A DNA stretch of 64,000 nucleotides from UBA10348 sp002469915 (GTDB lineage Bacteria > Bacteroidota > Rhodothermia > Rhodothermales > UBA10348): positions 112,602 to 176,601 of the forward strand of contig JAQWHM010000022.1 in assembly GCA_029249345.1 (NCBI GenBank), in the 5' to 3' direction. Shown piece by piece: positions 33,613 through 42,009 of the stretch. Position 1 is the stretch's first letter. Every line of letters starts with the position of its first letter. A program made the translations under genes and the position numbers. Below the pieces are notes generated by a model that had not been told where the DNA came from, did not search any database, and saw nothing but the letters and a program-made list of their open reading frames with translations.

Positions 33613-34979
33613 GCTCCGATTTGTTTGATAAAGCAGCTGAAGGATTCCGGTCCTCTCGAGCACCTCTGGCCGACCGAATGCGTCCACGGACGCTGGAGGA
33701 ATACATTGGCCAGGACCATATTCTAGGCCCTGGTCGACTGCTCCGACGATCTATTGAAGCAGATCGAATCACTTCGCTCATTTTCTATGGCCCTCCCGGA
33801 ACGGGAAAGACTACGCTGGCTCGAATTATAGCGGGATCAACGAAATCTCATTTCGTTACCATGAATGCCGTACTTGCGGGAGTTAAGGATATTCGCGCGG
33901 CCATTGCAGATGCTGAAAACCTTCTCAAACATCATCAGCGACGTACGATTCTCTTTATCGATGAGGTGCATCGGTTTAATAAGGCCCAGCAAGACGCGCT
34001 GCTTCCTCATGTAGAAAATGGTACGGTCGTATTTATCGGAGCGACCACGGAGAATCCATATTTCGAGGTGATTAAGGCGCTCGTGTCTCGGTCTCGAATC
34101 TTTGAACTCCAGCCTCTGACTGAAGACGACTTACGCAAAGTAGCCCAATTCACCCTCTCCAACGAGGAGCGGGGATATGGTCGCCGTAAAACGGGCATCG
34201 ACGCCGATGCGTTGGACCACTTGGTATCTACCTCGAACGGAGATGCTCGTTCGCTGCTCAATGCCCTTGAATTGGCCGTAGAGACGACCGCGGAAGGAGA
34301 AAATGTCTCCTTGGAAGTGGCTGAAGAGTCTATTCAGAAACGGGCTGTTCTCTACGACAAGGAGGGCGACGCGCATTATGACACGATTTCAGCGTTCATC
34401 AAAAGCCTTCGCGGCTCCGACCCAGACGCGGCATTGTATTGGATGGGTCGCATGCTGTATGCCGGTGAGGATCCTAAATTCATTTTGCGACGCATGTTGA
34501 TTTTTGCCGCCGAAGACATTGGATTGGCTGATCCGAGAGCGGTGCAGGTTGCTGTGTCCTGCGCTCAAGCATTTGATTATATCGGGCTTCCAGAAGGGCG
34601 ATTTCATCTTTCAGAATGTTGTCTGTATATGGCCACCGCGCCTAAAAGTAATTCTACTTATGTGTTTTTCGATGCACTCAAATATGTCGAAAATGAGCAG
34701 ACCGGAGATGTGCCGAATCACCTGAAAGACGGTAGCCGAGACGGAGAAGGGTTGGGCCATGGGAAAGGGTATCTCTATCCGCATGCTTACCGGAATCATT
34801 ATGTCCCGCAACAGTATTTGCCTGAAAACATGCAGGGCATGTACTTTTATGAGCCCAGTGATGTTGGATATGAGCGCACCATCAAGGAACGCTTAGATTA
34901 CTGGCGATCCAGAGACACTGAAGAGAGTCTAGAACGACGCATTGAGAAGTACGCAGACGATTCCGACTCTAAGGCGTAA
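33609..34979 (+). CDS. rarA: Replication-associated recombination protein A (RarA/MgsA)
   Basis: 456 aa AAA+ ATPase that acts at stalled forks, related to clamp-loader subunits. Motifs: LADRMRPRTLEEYIGQDHIL, Walker A GPPGTGKTT, Walker B ILFIDEVHRFNKAQQDALL, sensor GATTENP, then SRSRIFELQPL. The C-terminal MgsA domain includes LRGSDPDAALYWMGRMLYAG and LPENMQGMYFYEPSDVGYE. Translationally coupled to the upstream glycosylase-like gene, which suggests a shared role in DNA damage handling. Confidence 0.96.
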   Translation: MSSDLFDKAAEGFRSSRAPLADRMRPRTLEEYIGQDHILGPGRLLRRSIEADRITSLIFYGPPGTGKTTLARIIAGSTKSHFVTMNAVLAGVKDIRAAIADAENLLKHHQRRTILFIDEVHRFNKAQQDALLPHVENGTVVFIGATTENPYFEVIKALVSRSRIFELQPLTEDDLRKVAQFTLSNEERGYGRRKTGIDADALDHLVSTSNGDARSLLNALELAVETTAEGENVSLEVAEESIQKRAVLYDKEGDAHYDTISAFIKSLRGSDPDAALYWMGRMLYAGEDPKFILRRMLIFAAEDIGLADPRAVQVAVSCAQAFDYIGLPEGRFHLSECCLYMATAPKSNSTYVFFDALKYVENEQTGDVPNHLKDGSRDGEGLGHGKGYLYPHAYRNHYVPQQYLPENMQGMYFYEPSDVGYERTIKERLDYWRSRDTEESLERRIEKYADDSDSKA

Positions 34980-35006
34980 CTTCTCGCCCACCATAAAAAC
35001 GCAACC

Positions 35007-35549
35007 GTGCAACGACTCCTTCGCATAGCAGACCTCATTGACCGATTTCAAGATCGGTTCGGCAAGTGGTTGTACTGGTTGGTGCTGGGTATGGTGGTGA
35101 TTGGCGGGTACAATACGATCGTTCGATATGTGGACAGGTCGATCGGTATGAGCTTGAGTTCCAATATGTATCTGGAACTGCAGTGGTACCTGTTCAGCCT
35201 AGTCTTTTTGTTGGGCGCTGCATACGCCCTTCGCCATGATGAGCATGTGCGCGTGGATATCCTGTATTCCAGACTGAGTCCTAAGGGCAGAGCCTGGATA
35301 AACGTGTTGGGCACCCTGCTTTTTCTGGTACCCTTTTGTGGTATGATGCTCTGGGTGTCTTGGCCGGCTGTGATGAACTCCTGGGCCGTATTAGAAGTAT
35401 CGCCTGATCCGGGCGGCTTGCCCCGATATCCGTTGAAAACGGCCATTCCCGTGGCTTTTATCCTGATTCTTATTCAAGGGTTTTCGATGTTCATTCGCAA
35501 CCTTGCCGTTATCCGAGGTTTCGAGACAGCTGAGGAGGAGCCGGCGTAA
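35007..35549 (+). CDS. TRAP transporter small permease (DctQ-like)
   Basis: 180 aa from GTG 35007, four membrane helices as expected for the Q subunit. Conserved stretch: ELQWYLFSLVFLLGAAYALR, then DEHVRVDILYSRLSPKGRAW. With the large permease and a periplasmic receptor it forms a sodium-driven importer for organic anions. It starts 27 bases after rarA and overlaps the next gene by one base (TAATG). The Q subunit's sequence is of the branch paired with keto-acid receptors, consistent with the receptor at 56877-57989. Confidence 0.9.
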   Translation: MQRLLRIADLIDRFQDRFGKWLYWLVLGMVVIGGYNTIVRYVDRSIGMSLSSNMYLELQWYLFSLVFLLGAAYALRHDEHVRVDILYSRLSPKGRAWINVLGTLLFLVPFCGMMLWVSWPAVMNSWAVLEVSPDPGGLPRYPLKTAIPVAFILILIQGFSMFIRNLAVIRGFETAEEEPA

Positions 35550-36868
35550 TGGGAGTTGAATGGCTGGCACCCCTCATGTTTGCTGGGGCACTGATCTTAA
35601 TTTTTACAGGATACCCGGTGGCTTTCGCATTGGGTGGAACAGCGCTTTTATTTGCCTTTTTGGGTGTTGAGCTTGGCGTGTTCGACTGGCCCCTGTTGCT
35701 GGCCATGCCGGATCGCACCTTTGGCATTATGTCTAACTTTGTCCTGTTAGCGGTGCCTTATTTCATATTTATGGGGACCATGCTGGAGAAGTCTCGGCTG
35801 GCAGAAGATTTACTTACTACGGTTGGTCAGCTTTTCGGTCCAATCCGCGGTGGACTGGCCTTTGCCGTTGTGTTTGTTGGTGCGTTGCTCGCCGCTGCTA
35901 CAGGTGTTGTTGGAGCCAGTGTGGTAGCCATGGGGTTGATTTCACTGCCGGTCATGTTACGCTATGGATATTCCAAAGAGCTGTCTGTTGGTGTGATTAC
36001 GGCATCCGGAACTCTGGGGCAGATCATTCCTCCTAGTGTCGTTCTGATTGTGTTGGCGGACCAGATGGGCATCTCTGTGGGCGACTTGTTTATGGGGGCC
36101 CTCGTTCCCGGAGTCATGTTGGCCTTGATGTATGCGCTCTATTGTGGAGGAGTAGCCTTTTTTAAACCCGAAATGGCTCCTGCGCTGCCTAAAGAGGCCC
36201 GAGATATCGATACTCGGACGCTGATACGCCGCGTCTTTTTGGTTTTGATGCCTCCATTGGTGCTGATTTTACTTGTTTTGGGGAGCATCTTCTCAGGTGT
36301 GGCCACCCCAACAGAAGCTGGAGCACTTGGTGGTCTGGGAGCCGTTGGATTAGCAGCGGCAAATCGAAGACTGACGTTTAAGGCGCTCAGAGAGGCGATG
36401 GACAGCACAACACGTCTAACGGCGATGGTCCTTTTTCTGTTGATTGGTTCAACCGCATTCGCATTAGTCTTTAGGGGACTGAACGGTGACCTTTGGATTG
36501 AAAGCTTACTGACTAACCTGCCTGGTGGCGTGATCGGATTATTGATCGTCGCCAACCTGACGGTCTTCGTACTCGGATTCTTTATCGACTTCTTCGAGAT
36601 CGCGTTCATCGTGATCCCGCTTTTGGTACCTGCCGCTGCTTTTCTAGGCATAGATCTGGTCTGGTTTGGGGTCATGCTAGGCATGAACTTGCAGATGTCT
36701 TTCCTGACACCACCCTTCGGATTCGCATTGTTCTATCTCAGAGGAGTCGCTCCACCCGAAATATCGACGGCCCAGATCTATCGGGGAGCCATACCTTTTA
36801 TCATCATTCAGGCTCTGGGCCTGTTATTGATCATTCTCTGGCCTGAACTCGTGACCTGGGCTCTTTAG
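35549..36868 (+). CDS. TRAP transporter large permease (DctM-like)
   Basis: 439 aa with about 12 hydrophobic segments, the transport channel of a TRAP importer. Conserved elements: FTGYPVAFALGGTALLFAF, FIFMGTMLEKSRLAEDLL, GASVVAMGLISLPVML, TASGTLGQIIPPSVVLIVLA, SGVATPTEAGALGGLGA and MNLQMSFLTPPFGFALFYLR. The conserved PTEAGA is intact. No solute-binding gene is adjacent; a DctP-type gene lies at 56877-57989. Confidence 0.94.
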   Translation: MGVEWLAPLMFAGALILIFTGYPVAFALGGTALLFAFLGVELGVFDWPLLLAMPDRTFGIMSNFVLLAVPYFIFMGTMLEKSRLAEDLLTTVGQLFGPIRGGLAFAVVFVGALLAAATGVVGASVVAMGLISLPVMLRYGYSKELSVGVITASGTLGQIIPPSVVLIVLADQMGISVGDLFMGALVPGVMLALMYALYCGGVAFFKPEMAPALPKEARDIDTRTLIRRVFLVLMPPLVLILLVLGSIFSGVATPTEAGALGGLGAVGLAAANRRLTFKALREAMDSTTRLTAMVLFLLIGSTAFALVFRGLNGDLWIESLLTNLPGGVIGLLIVANLTVFVLGFFIDFFEIAFIVIPLLVPAAAFLGIDLVWFGVMLGMNLQMSFLTPPFGFALFYLRGVAPPEISTAQIYRGAIPFIIIQALGLLLIILWPELVTWAL

Positions 36869-36876
36869 GGACTTGG

Positions 36877-38439
36877 TTATTCGAACCGTTTCATCCATTC
36901 CTGACGTTCTTCGCTGAAGAAGTATTCCTTAGATCGATAGGGTGGTACGTGATGTACCATCAATTCGATAAGACTTTCCTCAGGTAGATCAATTGGGTTA
37001 TCCGGAATGGCTTCTGCAAGACGTGCTTTGGTGTCTGTATGATTTGGACTTTGAGCCAGGTTATACCACTCTTCAGGATCCTGAGACAAGTTATACAGCT
37101 CTTCGGAATCATCAATATATCGGATGTAGTGCCAGTCGCCTTGGCGTACCGAGTAGCTTCCGTAATCATAAGTGGTTATGACAGCACGCTCAGTCGGCTC
37201 GGTTGGGTTCGCCAACATGCCAACTAGGCTTTGTCCGTCAAAGTCATTTCGAGGAGATAGATTACTCAACTCTGCCAGAGTCGGATAGATATCCAGAAGC
37301 GAAGTCAGGTTCTCCGTTGCGATGCCGCGAGCTGACCCATCTGGCATAGCCTCCAGACCTTCTGGGACTTGCATCATGAATACCGTGCGAATGACGTTTT
37401 CCCAAAGGGCGAATTTGCGCCAATGTTGCTTCTCTCCTAGCTGCCAGCCGTGATCGGACCAGATGACGACGATCGTGTTATCGGCGTAGGGGCTGTTTTC
37501 TAAGGCATCTAGCAAGTGGCCTACCATGGCGTCGGCATAAGAGATGGAAGCCAGATATCCCTGAATCCCTTTTTCCCACTCACCGGCCTCAACAACATGT
37601 TTATGGTAGTTGCCTCCTCGCACGATTAGCTCTTTCGCCACCGGACCCAAGTCATCTAGGTCGTTCTCCAGAATGGCCGGCCGTTTAATGTCTTCGAGCG
37701 GGAAGCGATCGAAGTACTCCTGCGGGACATGCCAAGGTAAGTGAGGGCGGTAAATGCCGGCGGCCAAAAAGAAGGGCTTATCGTGATCGCGTTCAAGCTG
37801 ATCAGTGATATAGCTCACGGTTTCAAAGTCGGCCGTTTCCTCATCAGTAATATCTAATGGACCCCAATCAAACATGTTGTACATGTATTGGAATGGGGGC
37901 ATGTTGGCGGGACTTTCTTCCGGGAAATCATCCTGAGGCATGGGGTTTAAGATGCTGGGGTAGTAGTCGTCCCAGCCCAGCGTATCGACTTGTCCATAAT
38001 GAAAAATCTTGCCGGCACCCGCCGTGAAGTATCCAGCACTTTTAAAGTGTTGGCCTATTGTCTGAACGCTTTGTAGCTCAGGCACATTACGCCATTCCTG
38101 GTAATTGGAATACATACCCGATGAAGTCGTGTGCAGACCAGTCAGGGTTGCTGACCTAGACGGGTTACAACCCGGGCTTGGTGCATAATTACGCGTAAAG
38201 TTGACACCTTGGCTGGCAAATCGGTCCAGGTTGGGAGTAACGGTCATGTCGTTCCCGGCAAGAGGCTCTACCCAATCGTTCATGTCATCTAGGGAGATGA
38301 AAAGCACATTGGGGTGCTTAATCAACTCCGTGTCGGTAGTCGTATTGCATCCGGATATCAGCATGGTCAAGAAGACCGATAGGCAACAGGTGAGATACAG
38401 AGGTCTGTTTGGAAGGCGATTCATGTTTTCAAGACTCAT
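36877..38439 (-). CDS. Lipoprotein sulfatase (type I, iduronate-2-sulfatase-like)
   Basis: 520 aa from ATG 38439, whose A is the last base of the upstream TAA. Lipobox LTMLISGC near residue 31. Metal ligands SLDDMNDW (D51, D52). Formylglycine motif CNPSRSATLTG with Cys91, so maturation by a formylglycine-generating enzyme is expected; none is in this window. Later motifs: YRPHLPWHVP and VIWSDHGWQLGEK. It would hydrolyse sulfate esters of glycans or small molecules in the envelope. Third gene of an operon with a serine hydrolase and an amidohydrolase; its end meets the TRAP permease end 8 bases apart. Confidence 0.92.
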   Translation of the reverse strand: MSLENMNRLPNRPLYLTCCLSVFLTMLISGCNTTTDTELIKHPNVLFISLDDMNDWVEPLAGNDMTVTPNLDRFASQGVNFTRNYAPSPGCNPSRSATLTGLHTTSSGMYSNYQEWRNVPELQSVQTIGQHFKSAGYFTAGAGKIFHYGQVDTLGWDDYYPSILNPMPQDDFPEESPANMPPFQYMYNMFDWGPLDITDEETADFETVSYITDQLERDHDKPFFLAAGIYRPHLPWHVPQEYFDRFPLEDIKRPAILENDLDDLGPVAKELIVRGGNYHKHVVEAGEWEKGIQGYLASISYADAMVGHLLDALENSPYADNTIVVIWSDHGWQLGEKQHWRKFALWENVIRTVFMMQVPEGLEAMPDGSARGIATENLTSLLDIYPTLAELSNLSPRNDFDGQSLVGMLANPTEPTERAVITTYDYGSYSVRQGDWHYIRYIDDSEELYNLSQDPEEWYNLAQSPNHTDTKARLAEAIPDNPIDLPEESLIELMVHHVPPYRSKEYFFSEERQEWMKRFE

Positions 38440-40400
38440 TATTTCATTCGCTCGAACCACACGTTCCGGGTTCGCGTGTTACCGCCCATGAATCCCGTCA
38501 CAGTACCCGACGGGTCGCGGTCAAAAGTGATCGAGCTGAGAAACCACTCTCCGCCGGCAAACGCTTCGTTTTTGACATGAGTGAAAGGGAATGCATCGAC
38601 CCATCGATTATGGGCCATCAACTTACCATCTACCAGCTTCAACGTATACATCGTTTCTAGCTCTTCACAGTAGTACCGTCCTTCGTATTCAGCCAAGGTT
38701 TCAACGGTGATCGTATCGGCCACGACCTTTTCCATCGGCGCATTTTGGCCTTGGTGATGTGTTGCTCTCGTTACCGTACCGTCCTCTTCAAAGTGAAAGG
38801 TCACAGAAGCAGGAACGCCTACGAATGTGAACGTCGAATCACTAGTTGGCTTAACCTCAAATCGCGGCTGGTTGGTAGCTTGAGCATACATATTCCCATC
38901 CTCGACCGAGTATACAATCTGAAGTGGCGCACCGATAAACTGCCACTTGCCAGCGATGGCTTCCATCTGCTCAGTGGTAGGCATGGTGTGATCGGCCTCG
39001 ATTTCGTCGGCCTGAGCCTCCTCTTCTGGTTCCAGGAATTCTTCGAACCATGCTTCAGCAATGGTCGGCGCTACTCCATTTCCGTATGCTGGGTTGGCGC
39101 TTGAAATGAACAGACCACTTTCAATGTCGGGGAGGTAGGCAAAGTAGGTTCGGTGGGCAGTTTCTCCACCCGTGTGGGACCACCTCGTCAGGCCGCGCCA
39201 AGTACTCACACTCAAGCCCAGTCCGTATCCCGTGGTATCTCCTGTAGTTAGGACACCACGGGTTGTGATGGCGTCAATTGCGGCATCACCACCTACTTTA
39301 CGGTCTCGATAATTGAGCATCCACTTTGCGATGTCCAATGCCGTCGTGTTTACTCCACTTGCGCCGTATGCCTCTGGCAAATCATGGACGTAATTATATC
39401 CGCCTTCTTCGGCAAACTGATATCCTTGTGAGCTGCCCTGGATGACTTGGCCTTGATCAACTTTGACCGTCGTGTTGTTCATACCCAAGGGCTTGAAAAT
39501 GCGCTCTTCCATGTACGTCTTCCAATCCTGTCCAGAGACCCGTTCCACTGCTCGAGCCAGAAGCATGAACGTCGTATTGTTGTAGCTGTACAAGGAGCCC
39601 GGTTCATTCTGAAGCGCAGCCTGCCTTTGAACAATGTAAATAGGCTCCTCATTTCGGGTTCGATCCGCATTAATTCTCCCAGACATGGGCAAGAAGTTGA
39701 AGATTTCTCGGTATCCGCTCGTGTGGTTGAGCATGTTACGCAGCGTGATGGGCGTACCAAAATCCTGTAACTCTGGGATGTAAGTCCGAATGTCTTCGTC
39801 GAGATCCATTTTATCTTCAGCAACCATGAGCATGACAGCCATACCGGTGAATTGCTTGGAGACCGAAGCGATACTCATCCCCGTGTTTTCATCCATTGGG
39901 ATATCATACGTTAAGTTGGACATGCCGTATCCCTTCGCAAAAACGATATCGCCTTCCTTCAACACCATCACAGACACACCTGGGACGTCGTTTCCAGTGA
40001 ATGGCGTCATTACTTGATCGACCAAATCTGAAGGGTCTTCCGCCTTGGGTTCTGCTGTTACAAGCTCGATCTCGTACTCGCCTTCAGCCCCTTCAAAGGA
40101 GCTGATTTCAACGGTATAGGTCCCCGGTTCGTCAGATGAGAACTGAAACGATGCAGGCCCCCGCGCCGAGCCGTCGATGGTTGACATCACCTTTCCTGCT
40201 GTGTCATAAATCTTCGCCACCGTGTCCACGGTGAGCTGATTTACCACTCCGTAAACGAAGTATGATCCAGGTACTTCAATCGTATAAGTATCCTCTGAGT
40301 CAGCGGTAAGGGTGCCACTTTGTGATTTTCCAATCTCAAGGTCCTGAGCAGCAACAGTCGTAGCGACAAAAAAGAAAAGAGCAGGAAGGAATCGTTTCAT
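38439..40400 (-). CDS. Exported serine hydrolase (beta-lactamase family) with N-terminal pre-peptidase-like domain
   Basis: 653 aa with signal MKRFLPALFFFVATTVAAQ. Residues about 25-115 form a pre-peptidase C-terminal-like beta domain (SGTLTADSEDTYTIEVPG). Residues 130-460 are the class C-like hydrolase: SVSK nucleophile motif in SIASVSKQFTGM, YSYNN, and SHTGGETAHRTY. Two lipocalin-like C-terminal domains follow. Family members cleave D-amino-acid peptides or esters. The gene begins 12 bases after the amidohydrolase stop and overlaps the sulfatase start by one base. Confidence 0.9.
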   Translation of the reverse strand: MKRFLPALFFFVATTVAAQDLEIGKSQSGTLTADSEDTYTIEVPGSYFVYGVVNQLTVDTVAKIYDTAGKVMSTIDGSARGPASFQFSSDEPGTYTVEISSFEGAEGEYEIELVTAEPKAEDPSDLVDQVMTPFTGNDVPGVSVMVLKEGDIVFAKGYGMSNLTYDIPMDENTGMSIASVSKQFTGMAVMLMVAEDKMDLDEDIRTYIPELQDFGTPITLRNMLNHTSGYREIFNFLPMSGRINADRTRNEEPIYIVQRQAALQNEPGSLYSYNNTTFMLLARAVERVSGQDWKTYMEERIFKPLGMNNTTVKVDQGQVIQGSSQGYQFAEEGGYNYVHDLPEAYGASGVNTTALDIAKWMLNYRDRKVGGDAAIDAITTRGVLTTGDTTGYGLGLSVSTWRGLTRWSHTGGETAHRTYFAYLPDIESGLFISSANPAYGNGVAPTIAEAWFEEFLEPEEEAQADEIEADHTMPTTEQMEAIAGKWQFIGAPLQIVYSVEDGNMYAQATNQPRFEVKPTSDSTFTFVGVPASVTFHFEEDGTVTRATHHQGQNAPMEKVVADTITVETLAEYEGRYYCEELETMYTLKLVDGKLMAHNRWVDAFPFTHVKNEAFAGGEWFLSSITFDRDPSGTVTGFMGGNTRTRNVWFERMK

Positions 40401-40412
40401 AGTTCTGAGAGA

Positions 40413-41651
40413 TTAATGACCGTGTTTCTTTACGACGCCGTTTTGCATGACGAAATCAATATGGTATAGGGCATTGGTGTCTTCAAGAGGGTTATCTGGC
40501 ATAGCTACGATATCAGCCGCATATCCTGAAGTTAACTGACCTCTCTTTATGCCCATTAGCTCGGCAGGCGTCTGCGTGATGCCTTTCAATTGGTCCGCGT
40601 TGGATACTTCGGCTTCGCGCCAACTGTTCAGCACATCCAGTGATTCGTAGCCGCGTCCGTGCTCGGCATTCCGGAAGACCGCGTCAGACCCGTACACAAT
40701 TTTTAAATCCATGGCATAAGCTCGACGAAGCCGATCCACGAACTGATCGTGCTCAGCCTGAAAGGCAGACAAGTCCGCAGAAGGGTCTGCCCAAGCGAGT
40801 CCGGCTAGCGTGAATTCTGTCCCTACGAGAAAAATACCGGCATCTTTAGCCATTTGAAGGACTTCATTTGGCATGTTGGGGCCGTGTTCAATAGCGCGTA
40901 CTCCCGCAGCGATGGCGTTTCGTACTCCACGCTCTGTCCAGCAATGAGCCGAAACATAGGTTCCTGCAGATTCAGCTTCTTCAACGGCCGCTCTGATTTC
41001 TTCGACCGAGTAGATATACTTCTGATCGTCTATCACAATTTTGATAAACGTCGCTCCAAAATGAAGGTTTTCCCGGACGGCTTTTCTGATTTCCTGAGGA
41101 CCATCCGCAAAGAAGTACTCGGGGTTTCCGACGTTTCGCTTCTCTGGTTGTAGATGGAATTGGCCGCCGAAGGGAGCTATAATTCGTCCAGCAACCTCCA
41201 TGTGGGGTCCAGGCACGAGTCCTTCGTCAATGCCCTGCTTAATCGCGACGTCTCCGTAGTTTCCACTATTACCGATGTCGCGGATCGAGGTAAATCCGGC
41301 CATCAGCATGTCCTGAGAGTTACGTACGCCCTGAACAGCCCGGTAGGCCGTGGAATTAATAATGCCCGTGACGAAATAATTGCCACCGTCCTTTGTCGGG
41401 TCGACTTCGAGCGCCATGTGCGCATGGGCATCGATCAAGCCAGGCATCACGAATTGATCAGACAGATCAACGACTCCTTCCATTGAGCCTGACCAATCGG
41501 AGATGGAAACGATCTTTCCATTCTCTACGGAAATACGTTGATCAACAGAGGTGGAGCCATCCTCCACGTGGATGACGGTACCAGCTCGAAGAACAGCGTT
41601 TTGAGCCTGAGTCGGAAGGGCAAGGAACAGAATTAGGACGAAAAAGCGCAT
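40413..41651 (-). CDS. Exported metal-dependent amidohydrolase
   Basis: 412 aa from ATG 41651, which is preceded by AAGG and followed by a signal peptide (MRFFVLILFLALPTQAQ). Amidohydrolase/imidazolonepropionase-like TIM barrel: HAH in GLIDAHAHMALEVD, GATFIKIVIDD, His in YVSAHCWTERG, His in AIEHGPNMP, Asp in VYGSDAVF. The C-terminal GYAADIVAMPDNPLEDT completes the composite beta-sandwich. Such exported enzymes hydrolyse dipeptide-like or prolidase-type substrates. First gene of the three-gene operon ending with the sulfatase. Confidence 0.92.
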   Translation of the reverse strand: MRFFVLILFLALPTQAQNAVLRAGTVIHVEDGSTSVDQRISVENGKIVSISDWSGSMEGVVDLSDQFVMPGLIDAHAHMALEVDPTKDGGNYFVTGIINSTAYRAVQGVRNSQDMLMAGFTSIRDIGNSGNYGDVAIKQGIDEGLVPGPHMEVAGRIIAPFGGQFHLQPEKRNVGNPEYFFADGPQEIRKAVRENLHFGATFIKIVIDDQKYIYSVEEIRAAVEEAESAGTYVSAHCWTERGVRNAIAAGVRAIEHGPNMPNEVLQMAKDAGIFLVGTEFTLAGLAWADPSADLSAFQAEHDQFVDRLRRAYAMDLKIVYGSDAVFRNAEHGRGYESLDVLNSWREAEVSNADQLKGITQTPAELMGIKRGQLTSGYAADIVAMPDNPLEDTNALYHIDFVMQNGVVKKHGH

Positions 41652-42009
41652 GGTAACCTTCGGGTGAGTTGGCCCATAAGATAGCAGGATAGATATCTTT
41701 TGCACCAGTTGATTAAATGCGTAAGCCGATCCTTTTTAAAATGTTGTTTTGGTAGCATCCTCACAACCCTGTTGTGAACTTATGAGCCTGTTTGATAGAG
41801 AGATAGGGCACCTCATGGTCGAATCGAATTTAGCCAAACGTGAGCTTCAGATTGAAGAGACATTTTAGCGAGTATGCTTCCTCGCAATAGCGATATAAAA
41901 TGTAGAAGAGTTATCTGAAACGCTGCTTCCACAGTTTGTCATAGGGCAGCCTGCATAACCGGAATTTCTATCGTAATCTTAAGGCAATAGAATCACTAAT
42001 CCCTTTGCC
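41652..42009. other. 358-base divergent intergenic region
   Basis: Lies between the amidohydrolase operon (-) and a serine hydrolase gene (+), so it should hold both promoters. TCACAA (41761-41766) and TTGTGA (41772-41777) form a 6-bp inverted repeat around CCCTG that could be an operator or hairpin. I see no RNA gene and no convincing open frame. Confidence 0.5.
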
